A stretch of DNA of 64,000 nucleotides from positions 1 through 64,000 of the forward strand of contig NZ_BDBB01000017.1 of NCBI RefSeq assembly GCF_001612765.1. The letters run 5' to 3'. The translations under genes and the position numbers were made by a program. The notes under the pieces were generated by a model. The model ran no database searches. It had not been told where the DNA came from and worked only from the letters and a program-made list of their open reading frames with translations. The stretch comes from Nocardia arthritidis NBRC 100137 (GTDB taxonomy: Bacteria > Actinomycetota > Actinomycetes > Mycobacteriales > Mycobacteriaceae). Positions 9,207 to 18,460 of the stretch are shown one piece after another; position 1 is the first letter of the stretch, and each line of letters begins with the position of its first letter.

Positions 9207-10412
9207 ATGGGGGTCGTGGACAGTGTCGACTTCGCAAGGGTCGTAGCGGAATTCGGCTCCGCCTCCGCGCTGTTGGTCGAGCCGGGGTCGTCGGCCGCGG
9301 CTCATGTGCCGGCGCGGTGGGCCGGGATCGCAGCGGGTGGGGATTCGAACGCCCGGCGCGCGGCTGCGGTGGCTGTGTGGAATCTCGACTTGTTTGTCGA
9401 TGTGCTGCCGCGGTTCGGGGTTGTGTTGGAGGAATGCCTCGACGATGTGCGGGTCTGCCTGCTGCGGGGTGACTGGGTGCTGCTGTATGCGCTGCGAAAG
9501 CCGTTTCAACCGCACGAGTTCCGTATCGGATGGGATCCGGAGACGTTCGGCGCCGACCGGCCGCCGTATTGGGATGCGCTGCCGGAGGCACTGCGGGTGT
9601 TCCTCTCCACGGTGCATGCGGGGTTCACCGATCTCGACGAGATCTCCTACGGTCCTGCCCGTCCCCGGGACATGCAGACCTATTCGGTGCTGAACTTGCC
9701 CGAGGCCGTGCGCAATTGGGAAACGGGCGAGGACATTCCGGGTGGCCGGGCGATGCTCATCGCCAAGGGCTTGGGTGATACGCGCTACTTCGTCTCTCCC
9801 GACCTGCCCCGAGGCGCCATCGGCTGGGAGGCCGACGGCCACATGGAGCGGCCACTGGACTTCGCCGGAACCTTCGACGAACTGATGAGCTACGGCTTCC
9901 AGCTCGAGCGTGATCACCCGCCCGCGACCACCGCGCCCGAGACACCGCCGACACCCGAAGAATTGCGGCAGGCGATCATGTCCATGCCCAGGGCGGCGCG
10001 GGCAGTCTTCTGGAACCGCGAACTCACCGAGGACGCCGCGCGCGACCGTATCCGCGATCTCGTCGCCGAGCTGCTCGACGCGCTGGGCGGACAGATGCGC
10101 ATCCGCCCGCAGGATGGCCTCGACGGCGAGACGATACTGCCGTTCGATGACGACGCGGGCAACATCTACCAGGTCGACCGACTCGAGGCCCGCTACTTCC
10201 TCGACCCACCTGCCCTCGACCGCGCCGACATCTATCCACCTGTGATCGTCCGAATCTGGGAGCAGCAGGGGTGGCGGGTGACGCTGTCCACCGACCCTGG
10301 CGGCATCGTCACTCACGCCCGCACCTCCGACTGGTACGAACTGACCCTGACCCACCGTGACGACACGTTGCGTCTGTCTGTCGCATCGCCCGGCTTCCAC
10401 CGACCACAATGA
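9207..10412 (+). CDS. SUKH/SMI1-KNR4-like domain protein
   Basis: A 401-residue cytoplasmic protein with no signal peptide or membrane segment. The middle section (around residues 110-240: YWDALPEALRVFLSTVHAGF, then FVSPDLPRGAIGW, then FAGTFDELMSYGF) has the pattern of SMI1/KNR4 (SUKH) domains, often immunity proteins against polymorphic toxins. The C-terminal ~150 residues are acidic and unassigned. No toxin gene is adjacent; an XRE remnant lies upstream and an IS256 remnant downstream. The fold assignment was made by eye and is moderate. Confidence 0.55.
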   Translation: MGVVDSVDFARVVAEFGSASALLVEPGSSAAAHVPARWAGIAAGGDSNARRAAAVAVWNLDLFVDVLPRFGVVLEECLDDVRVCLLRGDWVLLYALRKPFQPHEFRIGWDPETFGADRPPYWDALPEALRVFLSTVHAGFTDLDEISYGPARPRDMQTYSVLNLPEAVRNWETGEDIPGGRAMLIAKGLGDTRYFVSPDLPRGAIGWEADGHMERPLDFAGTFDELMSYGFQLERDHPPATTAPETPPTPEELRQAIMSMPRAARAVFWNRELTEDAARDRIRDLVAELLDALGGQMRIRPQDGLDGETILPFDDDAGNIYQVDRLEARYFLDPPALDRADIYPPVIVRIWEQQGWRVTLSTDPGGIVTHARTSDWYELTLTHRDDTLRLSVASPGFHRPQ

Positions 10413-10561
10413 TAATCTCGTGCGCTCCAAGGGAATGGACCTCGGCGCTATTACCTTGGAGTGCAGCCATCGACGGGAACTCGGCGGGAGTGTCTGATCT
10501 CCGCTGGATCTGATTTCGGTCTGACTGGCCGATCCTGAGGGTTCGGCGGAAGGATCGTTTG

Positions 10562-10671
10562 ATGTCGGAGACACTCGAATCCGTGGTGGATGCGGTGGAT
10601 CAGAAGAAGCCGGCCCAGCAGCTGCTGGCCTAGGCCAAAGAGCAGGGCATCGAGCTGCTCGGCCCGGGCGG
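10562..10671 (+). pseudogene. IS256-family transposase, N-terminal remnant
   Basis: Begins MSETLESVVDAVDQKKPAQQ, the usual N-terminus of an actinobacterial IS256/mutator transposase. It has an in-frame TAG at 10631-10633 and, after ELLGPGG, loses all similarity. Only about 36 of ~400 codons remain. The ~55 bases upstream probably include the left end of the element. Confidence 0.65.
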
Positions 10672-10682
10672 TGCTGGGTTTG

Positions 10683-11216
10683 TCAGGCGCTGCGCAGCCG
10701 AATTCTTCGGGTCGCGTCGAGATGTCGGGCGACGGTGAACTGGGCGGTGGTGCCGACGACTGGGGGCGTGCCGGACCAGGACAGGACGGACCAGAGGCCA
10801 TCGAATGCGACGAAGTATTCGCGGTTGCTGGGGAAGACGTCGGTGATCTCGGCGGTGACTGCGGAGCCGACGGGGTGGCGGTTCTTGGCGTCGCACCATT
10901 CGGACTCGCTCATGACGGGAAACCTTGTTGTGCTCGATCGGAAGGCGGGATCGAGAGGCCAGAGGCGAACCTGGCCGCGTGTGTGCTGGAGGACCTCGAA
11001 CTCGGTCACTGTGCCGACAGCCGGCCATTGGTCGGCGGAAAACGGCAGATTCAGGATGTCGACGAATCCGGTGGGTGGATGGCCCAAGTCGACGAACAGT
11101 CCGACGACGCCGGGTCGCGGAATCAGGGTGACCACTCCGGTCACATGGTCGCCGATCGGATAAAGGCTGTGAGCGGCGTTGAGTTCCTCTTCGAGTTGGG
11201 GGTCAGGTTCGATCAT
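10683..11216 (-). CDS. Protein with two S1-like (OB-fold) repeats
   Basis: A 177-residue acidic protein. The first repeat (about residues 22-95) runs GDHVTGVVTLIPRPGVVGLFVDLG, then GFVDILNL, then VGTVTEFEVL. The second (about 115-177) runs VGSAVTAEITDVFPS, then YFVAFDG, then VGTTAQFTVARH. Both have the five-strand pattern of S1 RNA-binding domains. Such proteins are common in actinobacteria beside immunity-type genes and have no fixed function. It ends 11 bases from the IS256 remnant breakpoint but appears complete. Confidence 0.6.
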   Translation of the reverse strand: MIEPDPQLEEELNAAHSLYPIGDHVTGVVTLIPRPGVVGLFVDLGHPPTGFVDILNLPFSADQWPAVGTVTEFEVLQHTRGQVRLWPLDPAFRSSTTRFPVMSESEWCDAKNRHPVGSAVTAEITDVFPSNREYFVAFDGLWSVLSWSGTPPVVGTTAQFTVARHLDATRRIRLRSA

Positions 11217-11251
11217 CGTTGGACTATTTCAACGATCACTTCTGCCGGTTG

Positions 11252-11683
11252 TCAATGGTCAGGGCTTGGTGGGAGATCAGTGCCGACCATTGCCCACGGT
11301 GCATTCGTGGTGCGGTCAACTGGGCAAGTGCGGTTGCCGCAGAGGGTGGGCAGTACACCGTTGCCGCAGTGCTCGTCGCTGAGCGCGTAGAAGCCGTACT
11401 TCTCCAGATCCGGGTGTCGCCGCACCGGTTCGCGAGTGTCCTGCAACACGAGGATGCCGTCCGCGGCAGAGGGGCCCTTGCGGGCCACTTCGACCAGGCG
11501 GACAGCGTGCTGCCGCAGTAACGGCAAGACGTGAGCAGCGAACATGTCGCAGGTGCTGGTCCACTCGTCACCGGTCTGGGCGACCAACACGATCAAAATC
11601 GACAGATCGTCCAGCAGCTCCGCGGGCCGGAATTTCGGTTCGAGCAGTGTGCGCACCACGCCGCGAGCGCTTTCCACTCCCAT
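11252..11683 (-). CDS. PAPS-reductase-like protein, probably C-terminally truncated
   Basis: Starts at ATG 11683 with GAGAAGG directly upstream. The stretch ILIVLVAQTGDEWTST, HVLPLLRQHAVRLVEVARKGP and DGILVLQDTR resembles an actinobacterial family annotated as phosphoadenosine-phosphosulfate-reductase-like (an ATP-pyrophosphatase fold). Those proteins usually run past 200 residues and continue with a Cys-rich region after a T-x-CG-R-C-like motif. Here the protein stops at 143 residues, shortly after TLCGNRTC. I infer a truncated, probably inactive gene; the family assignment is moderate. Confidence 0.45.
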   Translation of the reverse strand: MGVESARGVVRTLLEPKFRPAELLDDLSILIVLVAQTGDEWTSTCDMFAAHVLPLLRQHAVRLVEVARKGPSAADGILVLQDTREPVRRHPDLEKYGFYALSDEHCGNGVLPTLCGNRTCPVDRTTNAPWAMVGTDLPPSPDH

Positions 11684-11699
11684 CCTTCTCCCGCTTATT

Positions 11700-11733
11700 A
11701 AGAGGTGTTGCAGTCCAGAGGTGTTGCAGTCCA
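11700..11733. repeat. Short tandem repeat upstream of the PAPS-like gene
   Basis: A 16-base unit AGAGGTGTTGCAGTCC occurs twice in direct tandem just upstream of the start at 11683. It has no obvious role; it could be replication slippage or a regulator site. Confidence 0.6.
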
Positions 11734-11812
11734 AGGGGGACCAGCGGAGGGGCTGTACGGTTTGCCATCCAGAAGATGATGTGCTGCCACGAACCTGCCA
11801 TCATCGGAACCG

Positions 11813-13378
11813 TCAGCGCATGTAGGAGACGATGCTCATCATTCCGGCTTCACCGTGGTAGGCGTTGTGGCAGTGAACCATCCACTGACCGGGATTGTCG
11901 GCGTCGAAGTCGACCTCGACGGTCTGCATGGGCGGCACGATGGAGGTGTCCTTGCGTGGGCCGGTGCCCGCGGCGGTGACGACCTGGAAGGTGTGACCGT
12001 GCAGGTGCATGGGGTGGAACATCATTGTCTGGTTGACGAACCGCAGCCGAACCCGTTGTCCTTCGGTCACATCGAGCATGGCGTGCTCGGGAAACGCCTT
12101 GCCGTTGATCATCCAGAGGTATTTGGCCGCATCGTTTCCGAGGGTGGCGTCGAGTGTCTTGTCGGGCTTGCGGTTGGGCAGCCGTACGGATTCGACGGAC
12201 ATCAGCCGGTCGGCGGTGAGCGGGGGTGTCGACAGTGCAGCCAGACGGATTTCGGGGGGCGGTGGTGCACCAGCGCCGGTGCGGAGGAGGGCGAAGCCTT
12301 GGCCGGTCTTGCCTTCGGCGGAAGCGACCAGAGGGAACACTCCGTCGGCCAGTTGGACGACGGCGTCGTAGCGTTCGCCCATGCTGATGAGCAGGCTCGA
12401 GGTGGTGACCGGCTGCACGGGGAAGCCGTCGCTGTGGGTGACGCGCAGTTGGTGGCCGCCGACGGCGACGCGGAAGGCGGTGTCGGAGGCGGCGTTGATG
12501 ATCCGCAGCCGGATTCGCTGGCCGGGGCGAGCGGTGATTGTGACCGGATCGGCGCCGATGCGGCCGTTGATCAGGTAGTACGGATAGTCGCTCACGTCTC
12601 CGGTGTCGGAGCCCAGCGGCGCGTTGGGGTCGGTGGGCATCGTCATCGTGGAGGAACCGCCCATGTTCATGCCGCCGTGGTTCATGCCGCCCATGTTCAT
12701 GCCCGACATGCCCGACATGCCCTTGGCGCGTAGCTGATCCAGTTGCTTGTCCGGGTCGCGACCGTTGACGCCGTCGAGCCAGTCGTCGAGCACCACGACG
12801 GCTTCCAGGTCGTAGTCATTGCCGTCGGCGGGATCTTCGATGATCAGCGGCGCGTACAGGCCGCGGTCGAGTTGGATTCCGACGTGTGGGTGGAAGAAGT
12901 ACGTGCCGGGGTCGGGTGCGGTGAATTCGTAGCCGAACGTGTCGCCCGGCGGGATCTGCGGTTGTGTCACCGCGGGTGCGCCGTCCATGTCGTTGCGCAG
13001 TGCGATCCCGTGCCAATGGACCGTCGACGGTACGGGCAGTGCGTTGGTGAGTTCGGCCCGCAGTACATCTCCCTTGGTGATGCGGATTTCCTGGCCGGGC
13101 AGTTTGCCGCCGTAGGCCCAGGTCTGAACCTGCACGCCGCCGAGGTCGACGGTGGCGGGCTCGGCATGCAACCTCATGTCCCGGATGGGGGCATCCGCAG
13201 CCCGCCGCGTGTTCTCGGCTGCGCGGACTGCCTCGGAGTCTGGTTCGACGAGTGTGCGTGACGCGGTGGAATCATTCGAGCAGGCGGCGAGAACGGCGGC
13301 TGCTGTGACGCCGGTGCCGAGGGCGAGGAAGCCGCGGCGAGTCATCGACGTCGGGTGGGGGAACTGGCTGGATGACAT
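11813..13378 (-). CDS. mmcO: Multicopper oxidase, Tat-exported lipoprotein (MmcO-like)
   Basis: Oxidises Cu(I) outside the cell and so protects against copper. It is 521 residues with a twin-arginine signal TRRGFLALGTG followed by the lipobox LAAC. All four copper motifs are present: STVHWHGIAL, YFFHPHVG, MFHPMHLHGHTF and MVHCHNAYHGEAGMM. A Met/His-rich insertion (MSGMSGMNMGGMNHGG) near residues 225-245 is typical of copper-handling oxidases. It lies 207 bases downstream of, and in line with, the DUF6153-type gene whose upstream region carries the copper operator. The M. tuberculosis counterpart is Rv0846c, beside lpqS-cysK2 in the RicR regulon. Confidence 0.93.
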   Translation of the reverse strand: MSSSQFPHPTSMTRRGFLALGTGVTAAAVLAACSNDSTASRTLVEPDSEAVRAAENTRRAADAPIRDMRLHAEPATVDLGGVQVQTWAYGGKLPGQEIRITKGDVLRAELTNALPVPSTVHWHGIALRNDMDGAPAVTQPQIPPGDTFGYEFTAPDPGTYFFHPHVGIQLDRGLYAPLIIEDPADGNDYDLEAVVVLDDWLDGVNGRDPDKQLDQLRAKGMSGMSGMNMGGMNHGGMNMGGSSTMTMPTDPNAPLGSDTGDVSDYPYYLINGRIGADPVTITARPGQRIRLRIINAASDTAFRVAVGGHQLRVTHSDGFPVQPVTTSSLLISMGERYDAVVQLADGVFPLVASAEGKTGQGFALLRTGAGAPPPPEIRLAALSTPPLTADRLMSVESVRLPNRKPDKTLDATLGNDAAKYLWMINGKAFPEHAMLDVTEGQRVRLRFVNQTMMFHPMHLHGHTFQVVTAAGTGPRKDTSIVPPMQTVEVDFDADNPGQWMVHCHNAYHGEAGMMSIVSYMR

Positions 13379-13585
13379 GGGTTTCTCCCTGGGGTGACGA
13401 TTGGGGTTCCGCCGTGGTGTCAGGGCGGATGCCCCGTGATCTGGTGCAGCCAGGTTGCATCGGATGCTGTGGAGTGCCTCGACGTTCCGGCTGTCGCTGC
13501 TCGGATAGGCGGCGGTGAACGCCGCGCCGCCTGGATTCCGGCAGCAGGTACCGCTTCCGGGGAATCGCGGAAAGCGGTGGGCCTG

Positions 13586-13993
13586 TCAGATCCTCAGAAT
13601 CGATAGTTCGGCCAGGGAAGGCCCGGCCCAGGGGGGTGGTCGTTCGCGGTGCATGCGCCAGGACGCCGCTCTTGGTGCCGGCTCGATGCCGGGCGAGAGG
13701 TGGCCCGCTCGATACAGCAGTACCAGGCCGATCGCCAGCGTCAGGGTCGACAGGATGAGCACGCAGGCGTGCACCGCGTCATGGCCGAGACCGTAATCGC
13801 CGCCCCCGATGGTGACCTCATCGTGGAGGGTTGGTGCGGCTGTGACGGACACAAGGGAGGAGCTGGCGTGGTGAGTGTCGGACCCGAGGTGGAACCCGCC
13901 GGTATGCATGGCGGTGATGCCGAGGATCACCACCAGCAGCCCGAGCACCCGGACTGGCCGGGATGCCCGCGACAACTGGTGCTGCTGCATCAC
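13586..13993 (-). CDS. Small membrane protein, DUF6153-type
   Basis: 135 residues. An N-terminal membrane helix (VRVLGLLVVILGITAMHT), a His-rich loop (GGFHLGSDTHH), a second helix (VHACVLILSTLTLAIGLVLLYRAG) and a basic tail. The layout resembles the small DUF6153 proteins of actinobacteria. It is the first gene of the leftward copper arm, with the multicopper oxidase behind it and the TACCC-N5-GGGTA operator 87 bases upstream. A copper-related role is inferred from position and the His-rich loop. No biochemical function is known to me. Confidence 0.6.
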   Translation of the reverse strand: MMQQHQLSRASRPVRVLGLLVVILGITAMHTGGFHLGSDTHHASSSLVSVTAAPTLHDEVTIGGGDYGLGHDAVHACVLILSTLTLAIGLVLLYRAGHLSPGIEPAPRAASWRMHRERPPPWAGPSLAELSILRI

Positions 13994-14079
13994 ACCGTCA
14001 TCATAGGGTCGGCATCGCTACCCCTGTCGAGCAATGTTGGTGCTGGTTATCGGTAGCGATTCGAGTGGTACTGGACGAA

Positions 14080-14094
14080 TACCCTTAGGGGGTA
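14080..14094. promoter_or_regulatory. RicR/CsoR-type copper operator
   Basis: The sequence TACCCTTAGGGGGTA fits the palindrome TACCC-N5-GGGTA reported for the M. tuberculosis copper repressor RicR with no mismatch. It lies between the divergent starts at 13993 and 14142, so one site could control both arms. The repressor gene itself is not in the window. Confidence 0.8.
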
Positions 14095-14141
14095 TAAAAA
14101 GGTGGGTGTGAATCCGTTGCAGTCGGGAGGATGGCGGTCGA

Positions 14142-14681
14142 ATGATGTGGCGTGATCGACGAAACCGCCCGGTGGGGGCATCGTCGCGTCGCGTCGGCCG
14201 CTCGCGCTGTCGGGAGCGGTTTGTCCGGTGCTACCGTGGGCTCGTTGTGAGGTTCCTCGGTCGACTGCGACATGCTGGCTCCGTGGTGGCGCTACTCGCC
14301 GCGGTGCTGGTCGTCGTACCGCTGATCGACTGCTCGGTGGCTCGCGGTGACGTGCACGTCCACGCTTCGGCGCATGTGGGTGCCGGCCACGGTTCGACGT
14401 CGTCATCGGGGGCCGATCACGTTCACGCGGTGATCATCGATGCGCTGGACGGTCATTGCTCCGCGCACTTCGATCACTGCATCGCCAAGTCGGTGGTGCG
14501 TGGTGCCGCTGAGAATCTTCCGCCGCAGAAACTGCTGCTCTTCGTCCTGGTATCGGCATTGCTCGCCGCTGTTGCCGCCGGGGGTGTTGCGCCCGGAGGG
14601 GTGCGCGGGCCGCCGATCTCGTGGGTGCCTGTAGCTGGTGGACGGGCGACTCTGACGCAGTTCTGTATCGCTCGACGCTGA
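14142..14681 (+). CDS. lpqS: LpqS-like copper-inducible protein
   Basis: A 179-residue membrane-anchored protein. A basic N-terminus precedes one hydrophobic segment ([20 protein letters not shown]), then a His-rich stretch ([14 protein letters not shown]) and a second hydrophobic segment near residues 130-150. It ends LTQFCIARR, almost the LTRFCLARR end of M. tuberculosis LpqS. GGGAGG at 14126-14131 supports the ATG at 14142; a GTG at 14247 would give a shorter form. It is the first gene of the rightward copper arm, 48 bases after the operator. Confidence 0.72.
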   Translation: MMWRDRRNRPVGASSRRVGRSRCRERFVRCYRGLVVRFLGRLRHAGSVVALLAAVLVVVPLIDCSVARGDVHVHASAHVGAGHGSTSSSGADHVHAVIIDALDGHCSAHFDHCIAKSVVRGAAENLPPQKLLLFVLVSALLAAVAAGGVAPGGVRGPPISWVPVAGGRATLTQFCIARR

Positions 14682-14782
14682 CGGGTCAGCGCCAAGCCGA
14701 CATGTTTCTTTGTGTCGGCCGGTGTTGTGCCTGCTCACGTCCGCGCCGCCCTCCGGGCGGTTCGATACAGAAAGCGACAGTC

Positions 14783-15910
14783 ATGGACAAGCTCGTTCTC
14801 GATGCGCGCACCGATCGTTCATCAGCCTTGGTGGCCGCGCCGGCGCCTGCCCGCTACCCGGAATCGCTGATCGGCAGCACACCGGTGTTGTGGGTCGGTC
14901 CGCCGCTGGCGCCCGAGGGGCGGGGGTTCTGGGCGAAGCTCGAAGGATTCAATCCCGGAGGGATGAAGGACCGGCCCGCGCTGCATATGGTGCGTAGGGC
15001 CGAGCAGCGGGGCGATCTGGCGCCGGGGGCGCGGATCGTCGAATCTACAAGCGGCACTCTCGGTTTGGGGTTGGCACTGGCGGGGATAGCCGCCCGTCAC
15101 CCGGTGACGGTGGTGACGGATCCGGGTCTGGAGCCGATCGTTGCACTGTTGCTCACCACCTACGGCACCCAGGTCGAGGTGGTCGCCGAGGCGCATCCCA
15201 CGGGCGGCTGGCAGCAGGCGCGCCGTGATCGGGTCGCGGAGCTGCTGGCTGGTGAGCCTGATGCGTGGTGCCCGGATCAGTACAGCAACCCCGACAATGT
15301 CGACGGCTACGAATCACTGGCGCTCGAGCTGGTCGAGCAGCTCGGTGGGGTGGACGTGCTGGTGTGCGCGGTCGGCACCGGAGGGCACTCCGCCGGCGTG
15401 GCGCGGGTCCTGCGCCGGTTCAATCCCGAAATGAAGCTGATCGGGGTCGACACCGTGGCGTCCACGATTTTCGGCCAGCCCGCGGGGCCTCGGCTGATGC
15501 GGGGGCTGGGCTCGAGCATCTATCCGGTCAACGTCGACTACGAGGCGTTCGATGAGGTGCACTGGGTCGCGCCGTCGGAGGCGGTGTGGGCGTGCCGTAC
15601 CTTGGCGGCGACCCATCACGCGACCGGCGGTTGGAGCGTCGGCGCGGTGGCGTTGGTCGCGGGCTGGGCGGCCCGCACCCACAACGCCGATACCCGGATC
15701 GCGGCGGTATTCCCCGACGGGCCGCACCGCTACTTCGACACCATCTACAACGACGTCTACTGCGACGAGCACGGCCTGCTCGACGCGGACCCACCGGTGG
15801 AACCGGACACGATCACCCATCCCGCCGAGCGCGTGGTGCGGTCATGGACCAGAACCACGACCGTCATCGATCCCAGGCAGTTCATCCACGACCCGGAGTT
15901 GGCCTCGTGA
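14783..15910 (+). CDS. cysK2: S-sulfocysteine synthase / cysteine synthase-like enzyme CysK2
   Basis: A PLP enzyme of 375 residues. The PLP lysine is in [13 protein letters not shown] (K62), the substrate loop is [12 protein letters not shown], and a glycine-rich phosphate site lies at [10 protein letters not shown]. Mycobacterial CysK2 (Rv0848) makes S-sulfocysteine from O-phosphoserine and thiosulfate, a thiol-reserve reaction. Length and gene order (lpqS-cysK2-MFS) are the same as in M. tuberculosis. The ATG at 14783 is taken from homology. The stop overlaps the next start by 4 bases, indicating translational coupling. Confidence 0.9.
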   Translation: MDKLVLDARTDRSSALVAAPAPARYPESLIGSTPVLWVGPPLAPEGRGFWAKLEGFNPGGMKDRPALHMVRRAEQRGDLAPGARIVESTSGTLGLGLALAGIAARHPVTVVTDPGLEPIVALLLTTYGTQVEVVAEAHPTGGWQQARRDRVAELLAGEPDAWCPDQYSNPDNVDGYESLALELVEQLGGVDVLVCAVGTGGHSAGVARVLRRFNPEMKLIGVDTVASTIFGQPAGPRLMRGLGSSIYPVNVDYEAFDEVHWVAPSEAVWACRTLAATHHATGGWSVGAVALVAGWAARTHNADTRIAAVFPDGPHRYFDTIYNDVYCDEHGLLDADPPVEPDTITHPAERVVRSWTRTTTVIDPRQFIHDPELAS

Positions 15911-17274
15911 GCGTCCTGGCGAAATTCCGTAGCTTCGACCTGCCTGCCCGGCTGTTGATGATCAACCAGTTCGGCATCAACCTCGGCTTCTACATGCTGA
16001 TGCCCTATCTGGCCGGCTACCTGGCCGGTCCGCTCGGGTTGGCGGCCTGGGCAGTGGGTCTGGTGCTGGGTGTGCGCAACTTCTCCCAGCAGGGCATGTT
16101 TCTCATCGGCGGCACCCTGGCCGACCGGTTGGGCTACAAGCCGCTGATCGTCGCGGGCTGTCTGCTGCGCACAGGCGGCTTCGCGCTGCTGGTGTTCGCC
16201 ACCTCACTGCCGGGACTGCTGATCGCCTCGGCAGCGACCGGGTTCGCCGGAGCGCTGTTCAACCCGGCCGTGCGCGCCTACCTCGCCGCCGACACCGGTG
16301 ACCGGCGAGTCGAGGCGTTCGCGGTGTTCAACATCTTCTATCAGGCGGGCATCCTCGCCGGTCCCCTGGTCGGGCTGGCGTTGATGGCCCTCGACTTCCG
16401 GGTGACCGCCGCTGTCGCGGCGGTGGTGTTCGCGATCCTGACCGTGGCGCAGTTGTTTGCGCTGCCGACGCGGCGAGCCGAGCCCACCGCCGAGCAGGCA
16501 TCTGTGCTCGATGACTGGCGCACCGTGGTCGCGAACCGCCGGTTCGTGTGGTTTGCGGTAACGATGATCGGCTCCTACGTGCTGTCGTTCCAGGTCTACC
16601 TCGCCCTGCCGCTGCAAGCGGAGTTCGTCGCCGGCGCGCGGGCTCAGGCGCTGGTCTCGGCGCTGTTCGTTATCTCCGGCGTTGTGGCGGTCGCCGGTCA
16701 GCTGCGCATCACGGCCTGGTTCCGCAGCAGGTGGGGCACCGGACGCAGTCTGGTCGTCGGGCTGGGTATCCTCGCGGCCTCCTTCGTTCCGCTGGTGGTC
16801 ATCCCGGACCCGAACCGGTTCGGTGTCCCGGCTGCGTCCGCCGCGTTGCTCGGGTCGGCGGCATTGCTGGCCGTGGGGACCGCGGCGGTGTTCCCGTTCG
16901 AAATGGACACCGTCGTGTCCTTGTCCGGCGGGCGGCTCGTCGCCACGCACTACGGCTTCTACAACACCGTCGTCGGTGTCGGCATCCTCACCGGCAACCT
17001 TGTCACCGGCGCCGTCGTCGGCGCCGCGCGCGCCGCCGGGATGGACTGGGCGGTCTGGGTCGGCCTGAGTGCGATCGGTGTTGTCGCCGCGTTCGCCCTC
17101 CATCGTCTGGACCGGCCGCAGCCTGCCGAGGTAACGGGCCGTTCGACGAACGCGCGGGGCCGCCACCGCCAGCCCGAAGAACACACCATCGGCACTGCGC
17201 CGACCGAGCAGAAATTCGAGTACACCGGACGCGGCCACTGGCCGACGACGAAGACTCCCGCCGGGCGACGCTGA
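15907..17274 (+). CDS. MFS transporter (Rv0849-like)
   Basis: 455 residues with about 12 membrane helices, starting at a GTG that overlaps the cysK2 stop (GTGA). The inter-helix loop [16 protein letters not shown] after helix 2 is the standard MFS motif. The C-terminal ~50 residues are hydrophilic and not conserved. It is the third gene of the copper-controlled operon, where M. tuberculosis has Rv0849. The cargo is unknown; export of a copper chelate or sulfur compound is possible but unproven. Confidence 0.85.
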   Translation: MSVLAKFRSFDLPARLLMINQFGINLGFYMLMPYLAGYLAGPLGLAAWAVGLVLGVRNFSQQGMFLIGGTLADRLGYKPLIVAGCLLRTGGFALLVFATSLPGLLIASAATGFAGALFNPAVRAYLAADTGDRRVEAFAVFNIFYQAGILAGPLVGLALMALDFRVTAAVAAVVFAILTVAQLFALPTRRAEPTAEQASVLDDWRTVVANRRFVWFAVTMIGSYVLSFQVYLALPLQAEFVAGARAQALVSALFVISGVVAVAGQLRITAWFRSRWGTGRSLVVGLGILAASFVPLVVIPDPNRFGVPAASAALLGSAALLAVGTAAVFPFEMDTVVSLSGGRLVATHYGFYNTVVGVGILTGNLVTGAVVGAARAAGMDWAVWVGLSAIGVVAAFALHRLDRPQPAEVTGRSTNARGRHRQPEEHTIGTAPTEQKFEYTGRGHWPTTKTPAGRR

Positions 17275-17377
17275 CCAACTGCTGCGTACAACCCTGCCGC
17301 GGGTGCACTTGCACTCCGTGTCCGGGGTGCTGATCTGTCCAGATGTCGTCATCACCGGGCAGGTGCTTCTCGCAGGC

Positions 17378-17500
17378 TCACCTCTGCTCGAGCATGGCCT
17401 TCATCTGGTCGATCTCGCGCTGCTGGGCCGGCACGATCGCGGCGGCCAGCTGCTTTGCTTGGTCGTTGGCTCCGGTATCGAGTTCGGTTGTACCGAGCCT
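17378..17500 (-). pseudogene. DUF305 protein, C-terminal remnant
   Basis: Reads GANDQAKQLAAAIVPAQQRE then IDQMKAMLEQR and a stop. This is the C-terminal helix pair of DUF305 proteins, small His/Met-rich exported proteins often found in copper and silver resistance loci. The His-containing N-terminal part is gone. It probably once belonged to the adjoining copper locus. Confidence 0.6.
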
Positions 17501-17563
17501 TGGCCTTAGAAGTGCGCTACCAGCACCAACAGCAACTTGCATGTCCGGAGGGGGAGTCGACCA

Positions 17564-17860
17564 CTACGCACACGTGGTGACCTCCAAATACCCTGCCCAC
17601 GGCAGGTTCTCGCGGACTCGATCCCACAACCCGCCGTAAGGTCTGTAGCTGATCGGGCGCCCGCTGCGCTTACGCAGCACTCGATGCGTGGCGTTCTCAC
17701 CTCCCCGACATTCAGCATGCCTTCCCAGCGCGGCCATCAGACGGGGCGAAACCGGATGCCAGTGAAACCCACCGCCCCGCGTCCGCAACCGCACCAGACA
17801 GTTGTCGCGGTCGAGATCGTGAAGCGCCAGATCGATGACAGCTTGCCGGTACACATACCG
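17564..17860 (-). pseudogene. Tyrosine recombinase/integrase remnant
   Basis: Contains AVIDLALHDLDRDNCLVRLR, HWHPVSPRLMAALGRHA and YRPYGGLWDRVRENLPW, the middle of the catalytic domain of an actinobacterial tyrosine recombinase. The C-terminal H-x2-R...Y motifs are missing: the frame ends 10 codons after LPW. Only about 96 of ~350 residues remain. Confidence 0.65.
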
Positions 17861-18114
17861 CTACGAGTGCGATGTATGCGGCATGGTCGCGAAGATGAGC
17901 AAGGCGCACGTGCCGCCGCGATGCGCGGGCAATGAAGGCGCGGTGACAGGGGAACTGGAAGCGCACCGGCAGGATCGTGGCCCTCGGCCGCGCCGACGAA
18001 GACGGGATCTGGTACCTCGGGCAGTGCCGGTCGTGCAACTCCGCTGCGGGCCGGGGGGTCGATCCGGCCTACGCTGAACTCGCCGCAGCGTTGAGGCCGC
18101 TGTGGCTCGCGTAA
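17856..18114 (+). pseudogene. HNH/zinc-motif protein remnant with a frameshift
   Basis: One frame gives YECDVCGMVAKMSKAHVPP, with a C-x2-C pair followed by H-V-P-P. After a shift near 17950 another frame gives WKRTGRIVALGRADEDGIWY then LGQCRSCNSAAG and ends at 18114. The C-x2-C / H / C-x2-CN order is that of HNH-type endonucleases that sit near integrases. The gene is broken by at least one frameshift. Confidence 0.45.
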
Positions 18115-18214
18115 CCGGTGCCGATGAGCAGGATCCGTTCGGCGCCGAGACGGTCGATCTCGCCGAGCAGGCGGGTGCGCGCGGCGCTCGCACCGAAGAC
18201 GAAGCGGATTCCCA
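18106..18214 (-). pseudogene. Maleylacetate reductase (iron-ADH family) remnant
   Basis: The short reading RFVFGASAARTRLLGEIDRL followed by GAERILLIGTG is the N-terminal nucleotide-binding start of maleylacetate reductases, enzymes of chloroaromatic and resorcinol breakdown. Only about 35 codons are left. Confidence 0.5.
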
Positions 18215-18460
18215 TCCATCCGCGTGGAGCGCACCTTTCCTCGAAGGGGCCCTGCGATGACAATTCGCCCGTCCAGCCACCTGCCTGATGGTGCCGGCGT
18301 GCGCGATGACCGCAGCGACGGTCGTGGTCGAGGATTTGCACGTCGCTGACGGCAAACCCGGCGCTCGACGGTGGTCGACCCTGAAGTTGCTGAGGTGATT
18401 TGATCGCTGTTCGGCTACAACACGGTCGGCCGCATCGCCGCTGGCTCAGTGGATTGGAGG

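Noticed and set aside
8685..10574. 629-codon minus-strand frame across the SUKH-like gene
   Set aside because: The plus-strand gene has a start, ribosome site and protein-like composition. Only the short XRE motif inside the frame near 8900-9040 is meaningful and is reported separately.
12661..12722. Short repeated CATGTT/CATGCC units as a tandem repeat or array
   Set aside because: They encode the Met/His-rich copper-binding insertion of the multicopper oxidase and need no other explanation.
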